Shown here in pieces: positions 17,016-26,093 of a stretch of 64,000 nucleotides of DNA (positions are counted from its first letter, which is position 1; every line of letters starts with the position of its first letter). The translations under genes and the position numbers were made by a program. Origin of the DNA: Pseudomonadaceae bacterium (GTDB lineage Bacteria > Pseudomonadota > Gammaproteobacteria > Pseudomonadales > Pseudomonadaceae). Where the stretch lies: the NCBI GenBank assembly GCA_900766265.1, contig CAAFUS010000010.1, positions 124,001-188,000 on the forward strand, in the 5' to 3' direction. The notes under the pieces were generated by a model. That model ran no database searches. It had not been told where the DNA came from and was given only the letters and a program-made list of their open reading frames with translations.

Positions 17016-19055
17016 TCAGAAGGTTGCGCGCAATCCGGCGTAAAGCGTGCGCCCCGGGCCTGGCTCGTAATGACGCCCGTTCGCGTCGTTGATGCGTACG
17101 TTATCGAAGTAGTCCCGATCGAACAGGTTATCGATCCCCATGTAGGGTTCGAGCAGCTGCCCGGCCACGCGCCAGCGAGTACCGATGCGGGCATTGACCA
17201 GCGCATAGCCGGCGACGCGCTCGGTGTTGGCGTCGTTGGCATAGAAGCGGTCGAAGGCGTTGAAGTTGACGCGCGCGAACCAGTCGTTCCGCTCGTAGGC
17301 AAGCTCCGTGAACAGCGTCTGCCGCGGAATGCCGGCGATCACGTTGCCGTCGAAGCTCGCCGCGCCCGCCTGGTAACGGCGGAACTCGAAGTCGCTGTAG
17401 GTGTAGGCTGCAGTGAGCCGCCACGCGTCGTCGACCTGCCAGTCCACGCTCAGCTCCATGCCGTCGCGCCGGGACGTTCCCGCGTTGCGGTAGTAATTGC
17501 GTCCGCTCTGACCCGGCAGCGTATAGGACACCAGTTCCTCGTCGAGCTTCACGCTGTAGACCGCGACCTCGTAGCGCAGCGTCGGCCATTCACCCTTCAG
17601 TCCGATTTCGCGGTTCAGCGCCTGCGCCGGCCCGAGGCTGGGGTTGAAGCCGCCACCGGCAGGGTTGGCCAGCTCGTTGACCGTCGGCGTTTCGAAGGAT
17701 GTGGCCACCCGGCCATACAGGTGGTGATGCGGGTCGAGCCGGTAGCTCAGCCCGGTGCTGTAGTTCCAGTCGTCCAGGGTGCGCGAACCCGACTGATCGC
17801 CATCGGCGAGAAACTTGTCGTCAACCGCCAACCGCACCCGGTCGTAGCGCACCCCCAGGTTGGCCTGCCAGCGCTCGCTCAGGGCAATCTCGTCTTCTAG
17901 GAAAAGACCGGCGCTGTCGGCCTTTTCGTCCTGGTAGAGCGTCCGGGCACCGCGGGTACCGAACAGGTTGTTGTGACGGCTGCGATCGTCGCGCTGCGCC
18001 TCCAGCTCGACGCCACCGGTCAGGCGATGGCCGACACCCAGCCAGTCGGCACGGTGGGTGTATTGTCCTCCGACACCAGCGAAACGCCGCTCGAAGCTGG
18101 TCTGGCCGCCGTTGGTGAAGGCCAGGCTGTTGCCGAACTCGCGCTGCCCCACGTAGCTGCGTAATTGGTATTCGTCGTCACCCATCCCCGCGCCATCCCA
18201 GACCAGCGACAGGCGTTGCTGGCGGATTTCTTCGTCGCTGTCATAGGCCAGGTTGTTCGGCGCAGCGCCGTCACGGTTACTGCGCACTTCCGCGGCGGTC
18301 AGGCCGCCCGGGTCCTCGGCCCGGTTGTCGATGGCATTGAAGTTCAGCCCCAGCCGTCCCGCATCGGCGTACCAGTTCACCTTCCCGGTCAGGGTGTTGG
18401 TCTCGGCGCGGTTCTGGCTGCGATAGCCGTCGAGCTGGGTCGAATTGAAGGCGAGCAGCCCGCCGACGTTACCGCTGCTGCCGCCGGTTTCCAGTCGCAC
18501 GCGGCGGTAGCCGAGTTCGCCAGCCGAGACGTCCACCAGGCTGTAGGGCTCGGCGGCCGGCTCGCGGGTCTGGATCAGCACCACGCCGCCGGCCGAGTTG
18601 CCGTACAGGGTGGAAGCCGGGCCGCGGACCACCTCGACTCGCTCCACCAGCCCGAAATCCAGGCCATCGAGCTCGGTCTGGCCATCGGGCATGGTCAGCG
18701 GCACGCCGTCGACCAGCACCCGCACGCCCCGCACGCCGAAGTTCGCCCGCGCGCCAAATCCACGAATCGACAGCCGCATGCCCTGGGCGACGTTGTAGCG
18801 ATTCTGGGAGAAGACGCCGGGGATCGGCGCCAGCATTCGGTCGAGCGTGAGGTTCTGCTCGCCGAGCGCCTGATTGGCCTCTACCACGCCGACGGCCGCG
18901 GGGGTCTGCACCCAGCTGGCTTCGGTGCGCGGCGCGGTGATGGTCAGCGCGTCGAGTTCGGTCGGCTCTGCCGCCAGCGAGGCACCGGCGATACCGGTGG
19001 AAAACAGCGCGAGCAGCGCCTTGGCTCGAGGATTGTTGTGATTCACGTGATCCAT
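17016..19055 (-). CDS. TonB-dependent outer-membrane receptor
   Basis: A 679-residue receptor: signal peptide (about 1-28, cleaved after SLAA), N-terminal plug (about 45-160) with LSIRGFGARANFGVRGVRV, VERVEVVRGPASTLYGNSA and the GGVVLI strand, then a 22-strand barrel ending in Phe (YAGLRATF), the signal recognised by the Bam machinery. The substrate is not evident; the plug resembles receptors annotated for ferric siderophores or citrate. No Fur-box-like sequence was seen in the 172 bases upstream, and no ABC transporter or sigma/anti-sigma pair adjoins it. The start may be GTG 19046 rather than ATG 19055, as AGGGA is better spaced to the former. Confidence 0.85.
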   Translation of the reverse strand: MDHVNHNNPRAKALLALFSTGIAGASLAAEPTELDALTITAPRTEASWVQTPAAVGVVEANQALGEQNLTLDRMLAPIPGVFSQNRYNVAQGMRLSIRGFGARANFGVRGVRVLVDGVPLTMPDGQTELDGLDFGLVERVEVVRGPASTLYGNSAGGVVLIQTREPAAEPYSLVDVSAGELGYRRVRLETGGSSGNVGGLLAFNSTQLDGYRSQNRAETNTLTGKVNWYADAGRLGLNFNAIDNRAEDPGGLTAAEVRSNRDGAAPNNLAYDSDEEIRQQRLSLVWDGAGMGDDEYQLRSYVGQREFGNSLAFTNGGQTSFERRFAGVGGQYTHRADWLGVGHRLTGGVELEAQRDDRSRHNNLFGTRGARTLYQDEKADSAGLFLEDEIALSERWQANLGVRYDRVRLAVDDKFLADGDQSGSRTLDDWNYSTGLSYRLDPHHHLYGRVATSFETPTVNELANPAGGGFNPSLGPAQALNREIGLKGEWPTLRYEVAVYSVKLDEELVSYTLPGQSGRNYYRNAGTSRRDGMELSVDWQVDDAWRLTAAYTYSDFEFRRYQAGAASFDGNVIAGIPRQTLFTELAYERNDWFARVNFNAFDRFYANDANTERVAGYALVNARIGTRWRVAGQLLEPYMGIDNLFDRDYFDNVRINDANGRHYEPGPGRTLYAGLRATF

Positions 19056-19227
19056 CCCTGCGTTGAGTCGAATGCGCTCTGCAGATTACCGCCGAACGCG
19101 AGCCAGGCAATGGACAGCGATTGACCGGTGAGGTTTAGCCTGCCGCGATCACTGCGGCCCGAGCGGGAGCCGGGAGTATTTCCTTTCGTGTCACGCGCCG
19201 GCATGATCCGGCCTCTGGCGGTGGTGC

Positions 19228-20952
19228 TCATGGATGGTCGCGACCGTTGCGCCGATAGGGGAAGACATCGATCACCTTCCCTTCGAGGATGGCCCTCTGC
19301 AGCCCTTTCCAGTAATCGGCGTCGTAAAGCTCGCCATGCAAGCTGGCGAATAGCCGGCGCTGCTCCCTATCGGCGAACAGGAAGCGGGGAAACTCTTCGG
19401 GAAACACATCGTTGGGGCCCACCGAATACCAGGGCTCGGACGCCATCTCGTCTTCCGGATAGCGAGCTTCGGGAATGTGTCGGAAATTGACCTCGGTAAG
19501 AAAGCAGACCTCGTCGTAGTCATAGAACACCACGCGCCCGTGACGGGTCACGCCGAAGTTCTTAAGCAGCATGTCGCCGGGAAAGATGTTGGCCGCCGCC
19601 AGCTGCTTGATCGCCAGGCCATAGTCCTCCAACGCCTCCCTGACCTGCTGCTCGCTGCCGCTCTCGAGGTACAGGTTTAGCGGCGTCATCCGCCGTTCGG
19701 TCCAGCAATGGCGTATCAGCACCGTTTCGCCCTGCACCTCGACCGTCGAGGGCGCAACCTCGAGCAGCTCGGCCAGGCACTCGGGCTCGAACTTGTCCTT
19801 CGGAAAGCGGAAATCGGCGAACTCCTGGGTGTCGGCCATACGACCCACCCGATCGACGTGTTTGACCAACCGGTACTTTTCGATGACCGCCGCGTGATTG
19901 ACGGTCTTGATGGGCGAGAAACGGTCCTTGATGATCTTGAACACTGTGTTGAAGCCGGGCAGCGTGAACACGCTCATCACCATCCCGCGGACACCCGGCG
20001 CCATGACGAAGCGATCGTCCGTGCTCGCCAGGTGGTCAATCAGAGCGCGATAGAACTCGGACTTGCCGTGCTTGTAGAAGCCGATCGAGGCATAGAGTTC
20101 GGCGATGTGCTTGCCAGGCAGAATGCGCTTGAGAAAGCCGACGAACTCCGCCGGGACCGGCACCTCGACCATGAAGTAGGTCCGGGTGAAGGAAAAGATG
20201 ATGGAGACTTCCGCCTCGTCGGTGATCACCCCGTCAGCGACGATGCCCTGCCCTTCGCGATGCAGCATAGGGATGACCAGCGGCCACTGCTCGTCACGGG
20301 TGTTGAGTCTTCCGACCAGGTAGGCGCCCTTGTTGCGATAGAGCACTGAGCAGAACAGCTCGATGCTGAGTTCCGGATCCTTGCATACCCAGTCCGGCAG
20401 GCAGCTCTGCAGCTGCGCGCCCAATCGGGCGAGGTCGCCGGCCAGATCGGCGTAAGGGACGTCGAAGGCATGGTCGTGCAGGATCCGTCCCAATACGCCG
20501 GCCAGGTCCCCGTGCGGCCGATAGAGATGGGTCTGCGCCACGCGTTCCTCGGCGCGGATCGCCGGGCGGGTGGTCTGGATGAACATGGTGCGGTCACTGA
20601 TGCAGTCGTGACTGAACAGCTTGCAGAAGATCGAGTTGTACCAGGTCTCGGCCAGTTCATCGTCCAGCCGCAGATCGATCAGCTCGATGTAGGCCGCCTT
20701 GACCTGCGGCCACCGCTCCACCTGCAACAACGCCGGACGGCCGAAATGCGCCAGCAGACGGGCGCCGGCCTCGTTGGCCTTCTCTTCATATAGGCTGATT
20801 CGAGCTGCCGAGGCGCGCTGGGCCTCTTGCCACAGAGCCTGTTCGAAGCGAGCCCTCGCCCCTTCGGTGATGCGCCGGAACGCATCGCGATAGTCGTCGA
20901 AGCCGAGAAGAATCTGCCGGGCGATATCGGCGGCGGGCCATTGCTGAGCCAT
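19228..20952 (-). CDS. aceK: Isocitrate dehydrogenase kinase/phosphatase
   Basis: A 574-residue AceK, the usual family length. Recognisable segments: the N-terminal regulatory helices, the bifunctional kinase core with APGVRGMVMSVFTLPGF (ATP-binding loop, about 325), YRLVKHVDRVGRMADT, NIFPGDMLLKNFGVTRHG (catalytic loop) and VVFYDYDEVCFLTEVNFR (metal-binding D-Y-D-E). AceK phosphorylates and inactivates isocitrate dehydrogenase to push carbon into the glyoxylate shunt, and reverses it. In enterobacteria it is in aceBAK; here it stands alone, 172 bases downstream of no related gene. Confidence 0.92.
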   Translation of the reverse strand: MAQQWPAADIARQILLGFDDYRDAFRRITEGARARFEQALWQEAQRASAARISLYEEKANEAGARLLAHFGRPALLQVERWPQVKAAYIELIDLRLDDELAETWYNSIFCKLFSHDCISDRTMFIQTTRPAIRAEERVAQTHLYRPHGDLAGVLGRILHDHAFDVPYADLAGDLARLGAQLQSCLPDWVCKDPELSIELFCSVLYRNKGAYLVGRLNTRDEQWPLVIPMLHREGQGIVADGVITDEAEVSIIFSFTRTYFMVEVPVPAEFVGFLKRILPGKHIAELYASIGFYKHGKSEFYRALIDHLASTDDRFVMAPGVRGMVMSVFTLPGFNTVFKIIKDRFSPIKTVNHAAVIEKYRLVKHVDRVGRMADTQEFADFRFPKDKFEPECLAELLEVAPSTVEVQGETVLIRHCWTERRMTPLNLYLESGSEQQVREALEDYGLAIKQLAAANIFPGDMLLKNFGVTRHGRVVFYDYDEVCFLTEVNFRHIPEARYPEDEMASEPWYSVGPNDVFPEEFPRFLFADREQRRLFASLHGELYDADYWKGLQRAILEGKVIDVFPYRRNGRDHP

Positions 20953-21035
20953 GTCGGTGCGTCTGCGAAGGCAAGGGTACGCCCGAGCTTAGCCAGTGCC
21001 TACGCGCTTTGAAAGCACCGCGCCTTTAGTGCATA

Positions 21036-21055
21036 GGGTGGCGCAAGGGCCACCC
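21036..21055. repeat. Short palindrome between aceK and cysK
   Basis: GGGTGGC (21036-21042) and GCCACCC (21049-21055) pair around a 6-base loop, preceded by ATA. It resembles the small REP-like palindromes common between genes in the P. stutzeri group. There is no T-run on the minus strand after the stem, so it is a poor intrinsic terminator for cysK. The rest of 20953-21160 shows nothing I can support. Confidence 0.35.
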
Positions 21056-21160
21056 CTTTCGCTCCTGAACGGCCAGCGCGGCGACTGCCGAACGGCGAGA
21101 TCGATGCACGGGAGAATCGCGCTGCTGAGGGAAGGCCGTGGCGCAATCGGCCTCAGCGGT

Positions 21161-22135
21161 TCACTGCACCAGCTCCTGCTCGGTGAACAGATCGGCGAAC
21201 AGCATGCTGGAGAGGTAGCGCTCGCCTGAATCCGGCAGGATCACCACGATGTTCTTGCCCTTCATCTCGGGATGCTCGGCCAGGCGCACGGCCACGGCCA
21301 TAGCCGCGCCGGAAGAGATACCGCACAGAATGCCCTCTTCGCGCATCAACCGCAGCGCCATTGCCTTGGATTCTTCGTCGGTCACCTGCTCGACCCGGTC
21401 GACCAGCGACAGGTCGAGGTTCTTCGGCACGAAGCCTGCGCCGATGCCCTGGATCTTGTGCGGGCTGGGCTTGACCTCCTGCCCTGCCAGGGTCTGGCTG
21501 ATGACCGGCGAGCCCACCGGCTCGACCGCCACGGAGAGGATCTGCTTGCCCTGGGTGCGCTTGATGTAGCGTGAAATGCCCGTGATGGTTCCACCCGTGC
21601 CCACGCCGGAGACCAGCACGTCGATGGCCCCCTCGGTGTCGTTCCAGATTTCCGGACCGGTAGTTTTCTCGTGGATAGCCGGGTTGGCCGGGTTCTCGAA
21701 TTGCTGCGGCATGAAGTAACGCTGGGGATCCGAAGCCGCGATCTCGCTGGCCTTCTCGATGGCGCCCTTCATGCCCTTCGCAGGCTCGGTCAGCACCAGC
21801 TCGGCGCCAAGCGCCTTGAGCACCTTGCGCCGCTCCAGGCTCATCGAAGCGGGCATGGTCAGTATCAACTTGTAACCACGCGCCGCCGCGACGAACGCGA
21901 GGCCGATCCCGGTGTTGCCCGAGGTGGGCTCGACCAACGTCATGCCCGGCTTGAGCCGTCCGGACTCCTCGGCATCCCACACCATGTTGGCGCCGATCCG
22001 GCACTTGACCGAATGCGCGGGATTGCGGCCTTCGATCTTGGCCAGCAGGGTCACGCCCTTGGGGCCGAGACGGTTGATCATCACCAGCGGCGTGTTGCCA
22101 ATGGCCTGCGCGTTGTCTACGAAGATGCGACTCAT
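21161..22135 (-). CDS. cysK: Cysteine synthase A (O-acetylserine sulfhydrylase)
   Basis: A 324-residue fold-type II PLP enzyme. The PLP lysine is in HSVKCRIGANMVWDAE (about residue 43), the substrate loop is PTSGNTGIGLAF (about 70), the phosphate-binding glycine loop is VSGVGTGGTITG (about 176), and the late Ser for the pyridine N is in GISSGAAMAVAV (about 270). Length and the SVKCR context fit CysK rather than the shorter CysM. It makes L-cysteine from O-acetylserine and sulfide in the cytosol. It diverges from the DUF748 gene (102 bases), as I recall also for P. aeruginosa cysK. Confidence 0.9.
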   Translation of the reverse strand: MSRIFVDNAQAIGNTPLVMINRLGPKGVTLLAKIEGRNPAHSVKCRIGANMVWDAEESGRLKPGMTLVEPTSGNTGIGLAFVAAARGYKLILTMPASMSLERRKVLKALGAELVLTEPAKGMKGAIEKASEIAASDPQRYFMPQQFENPANPAIHEKTTGPEIWNDTEGAIDVLVSGVGTGGTITGISRYIKRTQGKQILSVAVEPVGSPVISQTLAGQEVKPSPHKIQGIGAGFVPKNLDLSLVDRVEQVTDEESKAMALRLMREEGILCGISSGAAMAVAVRLAEHPEMKGKNIVVILPDSGERYLSSMLFADLFTEQELVQ

Positions 22136-22237
22136 GGCGGCTGTCCCTCGGTCGATGCCAAAGAGGCAAGCCTATGTCGTGCCGCAACGGGCGTCAAAAT
22201 TGCTGAACCCCAGACGTGAGCAGCAGTCTTTCTAGAC

Positions 22238-23311
22238 ATGAAGAACTCGGCACGCATACCGCTCATCACGCTTCTGGTCATCGCCCTGCTCCTCCTGGCG
22301 TTGCACCTGGCGCTGCCCTATCTGGTGCGCAACCTGCTCAACGACAAGATGGCAGACATGGGCGAGTACCGCGGCCACGTCGAGGATGTCGACCTGGCCT
22401 GGTGGCGAGGCGCCTATCAGATAAACGATCTGGTGATCAGCAAGGCTGACGACTCGGTGCAGGTGCCGCTCCTGCGTGTCCCGGTGATCGACCTTGCGGT
22501 CAGCTGGCGCGCACTGTGGGAAGAACGTGCGATCGTCGCGGTGGTTCGCCTGCAGGGGCCGGAACTCAACTTCGTCGACAGCGAAAGCGAATCGGAAAAA
22601 CAGACCGGCGAAGGCGTCGATTGGCGCGACACTCTGCAGGAAATGCTGCTGGTGCGCCTCGATGAGGTGCAGATCGAGAACGGCACCCTGGCGTTTCGCA
22701 ATTTCAGCTCCGACCCGCAGGTCAACCTCTATGCTGATCAGGTCAACCTGACGATCCACAACCTCACCAACGAGCGCGATACCGAAGGCAGCCGCGACGC
22801 CAGCCTCAATGGCACAGCGCGCTTTCTCGGCCACGCACCGCTGGAAGTGGAAGCCTACTTCGACCCGCTGGTGCGCATGGAGGACTTCGACTTCCGCCTG
22901 CGCATCACCGGCACCGACCTGACCCGACTCAACGACTTCGCGTCCGCGTACGGCCGGTTCGACTTTCATGACGGCACCGGCGATCTGGTGGTCGAAGTGG
23001 AAGCGCGCGACAGCCAACTCGACGGCTACATCAAGCCACTGCTACGCAATGTCAACGTGTTCGACTGGGAGCAGGACGTGCAGAACGACGACAAGGGCTT
23101 TCTGCGCGGGCTCTGGGAGGCGGTTGTCGGCGGTGGGCAGAATGTCCTGCAGAACCAGGAAAAAGACCAGTTCGCGACGCGCATCGAAGTCTCGGGCAAC
23201 ATCAACGATACCGACGTGAGCCCCTTGCAGGCGTTCTTCGCGATATTGCGCAACGCCTTCGTCGAGGCCTTCGCGCCCCGCTTCGAGCGAGCCCTGGGCG
23301 AGGACGACTGA
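22238..23311 (+). CDS. DUF748-family (AsmA-like) envelope protein
   Basis: A 357-residue protein with an uncleaved N-terminal membrane helix (LITLLVIALLLLALHLALPY, residues 7-26) and a long periplasmic region. The first part (about 27-120) has the AsmA-type start RNLLNDKMADMGEYRGHV followed by VDLAWWRGAYQINDLVI, typical of DUF748 proteins related to AsmA, which are thought to bridge or transport lipids between membranes. Most DUF748 proteins are larger, so this is a short member. No Shine-Dalgarno of note precedes ATG 22238. Transcribed towards the moxR gene but separated from it by a palindrome and a strong promoter. Confidence 0.65.
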   Translation: MKNSARIPLITLLVIALLLLALHLALPYLVRNLLNDKMADMGEYRGHVEDVDLAWWRGAYQINDLVISKADDSVQVPLLRVPVIDLAVSWRALWEERAIVAVVRLQGPELNFVDSESESEKQTGEGVDWRDTLQEMLLVRLDEVQIENGTLAFRNFSSDPQVNLYADQVNLTIHNLTNERDTEGSRDASLNGTARFLGHAPLEVEAYFDPLVRMEDFDFRLRITGTDLTRLNDFASAYGRFDFHDGTGDLVVEVEARDSQLDGYIKPLLRNVNVFDWEQDVQNDDKGFLRGLWEAVVGGGQNVLQNQEKDQFATRIEVSGNINDTDVSPLQAFFAILRNAFVEAFAPRFERALGEDD

Positions 23312-23339
23312 CCGCACAGCGGCCCCGCCAGGGTGGCGA

Positions 23340-23358
23340 TCATTCAGTGACTGAATGA
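23340..23358. repeat. 19-bp palindrome upstream of the moxR promoter
   Basis: TCATTCAG-TGA-CTGAATGA: two 8-base arms, exact, around 3 bases. It ends 10 bases before the -35 box of the promoter at 23369. It could be an operator for a dimeric regulator or a weak stem ending the DUF748 transcript; there is no T-run, which favours an operator. Confidence 0.5.
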
Positions 23359-23368
23359 CGGCGTTTCG

Positions 23369-23397
23369 TTCACAGTCAGTAACCGTCGGGCTATAGT
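23369..23397 (+). promoter_or_regulatory. Strong sigma-70-type promoter for the moxR-VWA genes
   Basis: TTCACA at 23369-23374, a 17-base spacer and TATAGT at 23392-23397, each 5/6 to consensus. Predicted start near 23404, leader about 52 bases. It implies that moxR is transcribed independently of the DUF748 gene. Confidence 0.7.
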
Positions 23398-23455
23398 CGC
23401 GCTAGTCAAGCTCGCCCCGCCCGCCATGCCGGGCCACCTGTCCCAAGGAACCCCG

Positions 23456-24301
23456 ATGAAGTTCGAAGGTACTCAATCCTACGTCGCCACCGACGACCTG
23501 AAGCTGGCGGTCAACGCCGCGATTACCCTGCAACGACCTCTGCTGGTCAAGGGCGAACCCGGCACCGGCAAGACCATGCTCGCCGAACAGCTGGCCGAAT
23601 CCTTCGGCGCCAAGCTGATCACCTGGCACATCAAGTCGACCACCAAGGCGCACCAGGGTTTGTACGAATACGATGCGGTGAGCCGTCTGCGCGACTCCCA
23701 GCTGGGGGTCGACAAGGTCCACGACGTACGCAACTACATCAAGAAGGGCAAGCTCTGGGAGGCGTTCGAAAGCCAGGAGCGCGTGATTCTGCTGATCGAC
23801 GAGATCGACAAGGCCGACATCGAGTTTCCCAACGACCTGCTGCAGGAGCTCGACAAGATGGAGTTCTACGTCTACGAGACGAACGAGACCATCAAGGCCA
23901 CGCAGCGACCTATCATCATCATTACCTCCAACAACGAGAAGGAGCTGCCGGACGCCTTCCTACGCCGCTGTTTCTTCCACTACATCGCCTTCCCGGATCG
24001 CCAGACGTTGCAGAAGATCGTCGACGTGCACTATCCCGGCATCAAGCAATCGCTGGTGTCCGAGGCGCTGGACATCTTCTTCGACGTGCGCAAGGTGCCG
24101 GGCCTGAAGAAGAAACCGTCGACCTCAGAACTGGTCGACTGGCTCAAGCTGCTGATGGCCGATGACATCGGCGAGGCCGTTCTGCGCGAGCGCGACCCGA
24201 CCAAGGCGATTCCGCCGCTGGCCGGCGCGCTGGTGAAGAACGAGCAGGACGTGCAGTTGCTGGAACGGCTGGCTTTCATGAGCCGCCGCGGCAGCCGCTG
24301 A
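23456..24301 (+). CDS. MoxR-family AAA+ ATPase
   Basis: A 281-residue AAA+ protein. ATG 23456 is chosen for the AAGGAA (23442-23447) ahead of it and the usual short N-terminus. Walker A is KGEPGTGKTMLAEQL (about 27-41), Walker B is ILLIDEIDKAD (about 110), sensor 1 is IIIITSNNEKELPDAFLRRC (about 158) and the arginine finger follows at LRRCFF. MoxR ATPases work with VWA-domain partners as chaperones for assembling or activating protein complexes; the partner here is the CoxE-like gene at 24783. A GFA gene lies between them. Confidence 0.88.
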   Translation: MKFEGTQSYVATDDLKLAVNAAITLQRPLLVKGEPGTGKTMLAEQLAESFGAKLITWHIKSTTKAHQGLYEYDAVSRLRDSQLGVDKVHDVRNYIKKGKLWEAFESQERVILLIDEIDKADIEFPNDLLQELDKMEFYVYETNETIKATQRPIIIITSNNEKELPDAFLRRCFFHYIAFPDRQTLQKIVDVHYPGIKQSLVSEALDIFFDVRKVPGLKKKPSTSELVDWLKLLMADDIGEAVLRERDPTKAIPPLAGALVKNEQDVQLLERLAFMSRRGSR

Positions 24302-24344
24302 GGCTTCAGACACGTCTCCCCTGTTCAGAAACGGAGGAAGAGTC

Positions 24345-24737
24345 ATGCATACCGGTAGCTGTCTGTGCGGAGCGGTCGAGTACCGCATCGATGCGCCCAT
24401 CGAGGCGCTTACCCATTGCCACTGCAGCATGTGCCGCAAGGCCCATGGCGCTGCGTTCGGCACCTACGCCACCGTGCCGCTGGAACACTTCCACCTGACC
24501 AAGGGGAAAGACCAGCTCGGCGTGTATCACTCGTCTGAGCACGTCACCCGGACGTTCTGCCGTCACTGCGGAGCGAACCTGCAGTTCGTCGACAACCGCG
24601 ATCACTCCATCGGCGTCGCGGCCGGCACTTTGGACACGGCGCTATCCGTGGTACCGCAGAGCCACATCTACGTCGGCTCCAAGGCTCCCTGGTATGGGAT
24701 CCAGGACGACCTGCCCCAACACGCCGAAGACAACTGA
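24345..24737 (+). CDS. GFA-family (glutathione-dependent formaldehyde-activating-like) protein
   Basis: A 130-residue zinc-binding protein with the GFA cysteine pattern: GSCLCGAVEYRI (Cys5, Cys7), THCHCSMCRKAHGAAF (about 24-39) and TFCRHCGANLQF (about 65-76), eight conserved metal-site positions in all. GGAGGA precedes ATG 24345. Apart from Gfa itself, whose enzymatic status has been questioned, functions of this family are unknown. It lies 43 bases after moxR and 45 before the VWA gene, on the same strand, so probably in one transcript. Confidence 0.8.
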   Translation: MHTGSCLCGAVEYRIDAPIEALTHCHCSMCRKAHGAAFGTYATVPLEHFHLTKGKDQLGVYHSSEHVTRTFCRHCGANLQFVDNRDHSIGVAAGTLDTALSVVPQSHIYVGSKAPWYGIQDDLPQHAEDN

Positions 24738-24782
24738 CGCGCTTTTTTTGCCTGACGCAACCCGTCGCGCCCGAGGTTTCAC

Positions 24783-25964
24783 ATGCTGCTTGGCCTGTTC
24801 AATGAAATGCGCGCCGCCAAAGTTCCGGTGTCGGTCCGCGAACTGCTCGACCTGATCGATGCGCTGGAGGCGCGCGTGGTCTTCGCCGATATGGACGAGT
24901 TCTACTTTCTCGCCCGCACTGTGCTGGTGAAGGATGAGCGCCACTTCGACAAGTTCGACCGGGCCTTCGGGGCCTATTTCCAAGGGCTGGAAAACCTCGA
25001 CAAATACCTCGAAGCACTGATTCCCGAAGAGTGGTTGCGCAAGGAATTCGAGCGCAACCTGTCCGACGAGGAACGCGCCCAGATCCAGTCGCTCGGCGGC
25101 CTGGACAAGCTCATCGAGGAATTCAAGAAGCGTCTCGAGGAGCAGAAGGAAAAGCACGCCGGCGGCAATAAATGGATCGGTACCGGCGGCACCAGCCCCT
25201 TCGGCTCGGGCGGCTACAACCCCGAAGGCATCCGCGTGGGCGATACCGGCAAGCGCCAGGGCAAGGCGGTCAAGGTCTGGGACCAGCGTGAATACAAGAA
25301 CCTCGACGACAACGTCGAGCTCGGCACGCGCAACATCAAGATCGCCCTGCGCCGTCTGCGCAAGTTCGCGCGCCAAGGCGCGGCGGAAGAACTGGACATC
25401 GATGGCACCATCGACCACACCGCCCGCGACGCCGGGCTGTTGAACATCCAGATGCGCCCGGAGCGGCGCAATGCGGTCAAGCTGCTGCTACTGTTCGACA
25501 TCGGCGGATCGATGGACGCCCATGTGAAGATCTGCGAGGAGCTGTTCTCGGCCTGCAAGACCGAATTCAAGCACCTCGAGTACTTCTATTTTCACAACTT
25601 CATCTACGAATCGGTTTGGAAGAACAACTTCCGCCGCACCTCCGAGCGCACGTCGACCTTCGACCTGCTGCACAAGTACGGGCCGGACTACAAGGTGGTG
25701 TTCGTCGGCGATGCCGCCATGGCGCCCTACGAGATCACCCAGCCCGGCGGCAGCGTCGAGCACTGGAACGAGGAAGCGGGCTACGTCTGGATGCAGCGCT
25801 TCATGGAGAAGTACAAGAAGCTCATCTGGATCAATCCCTACCCGAAGGACACGTGGGGCTACACCTCCTCCACCAGCATCATCCGCGAACTGGTGGAAGA
25901 CCGGATGTATCCGCTGACGCTCAACGGCCTCGAGGAAGGCATGCGTTTTCTGGCCCGTGGCTGA
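24783..25964 (+). CDS. CoxE-like VWA-domain protein, MoxR partner
   Basis: A 393-residue protein. The N-terminal helical part (about 1-130) begins LLGLFNEMRAAKVPVSVREL; a Gly-rich linker (GGTSPFGSGGYNPEGIRVGD, about 140-160) leads to a VWA domain (about 225-390). Its MIDAS reads LLFDIGGSMDAHV, i.e. D-x-G-x-S rather than D-x-S-x-S, followed by VVFVGDAAMAPYEI. The D-x-G-G-S form is, to my knowledge, usual for this CoxE-like subgroup. These proteins pair with MoxR ATPases; in carboxydotrophs CoxE/CoxD mature CO dehydrogenase. No such enzyme is nearby, so the client is unknown. Confidence 0.8.
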   Translation: MLLGLFNEMRAAKVPVSVRELLDLIDALEARVVFADMDEFYFLARTVLVKDERHFDKFDRAFGAYFQGLENLDKYLEALIPEEWLRKEFERNLSDEERAQIQSLGGLDKLIEEFKKRLEEQKEKHAGGNKWIGTGGTSPFGSGGYNPEGIRVGDTGKRQGKAVKVWDQREYKNLDDNVELGTRNIKIALRRLRKFARQGAAEELDIDGTIDHTARDAGLLNIQMRPERRNAVKLLLLFDIGGSMDAHVKICEELFSACKTEFKHLEYFYFHNFIYESVWKNNFRRTSERTSTFDLLHKYGPDYKVVFVGDAAMAPYEITQPGGSVEHWNEEAGYVWMQRFMEKYKKLIWINPYPKDTWGYTSSTSIIRELVEDRMYPLTLNGLEEGMRFLARG

Positions 25965-26093
25965 GAACCTGGAACCTCCCCGGCTGGCCGATCCCTTCGA
26001 CTCGCCGGGGCGGCGTCTGGCGCAGCGTGGCGGGGTTGCCCGTAAGCCTGCGTTAGGTGAGCGAGCCGCTCAAGCGGTGGCTGCCTCAGGCAT

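Noticed and set aside
24783..25964. D-x-G-x-S MIDAS of the CoxE-like VWA protein as a loss of function
   Set aside because: The same variant is, to my knowledge, usual in this subgroup, so it is not evidence of decay.
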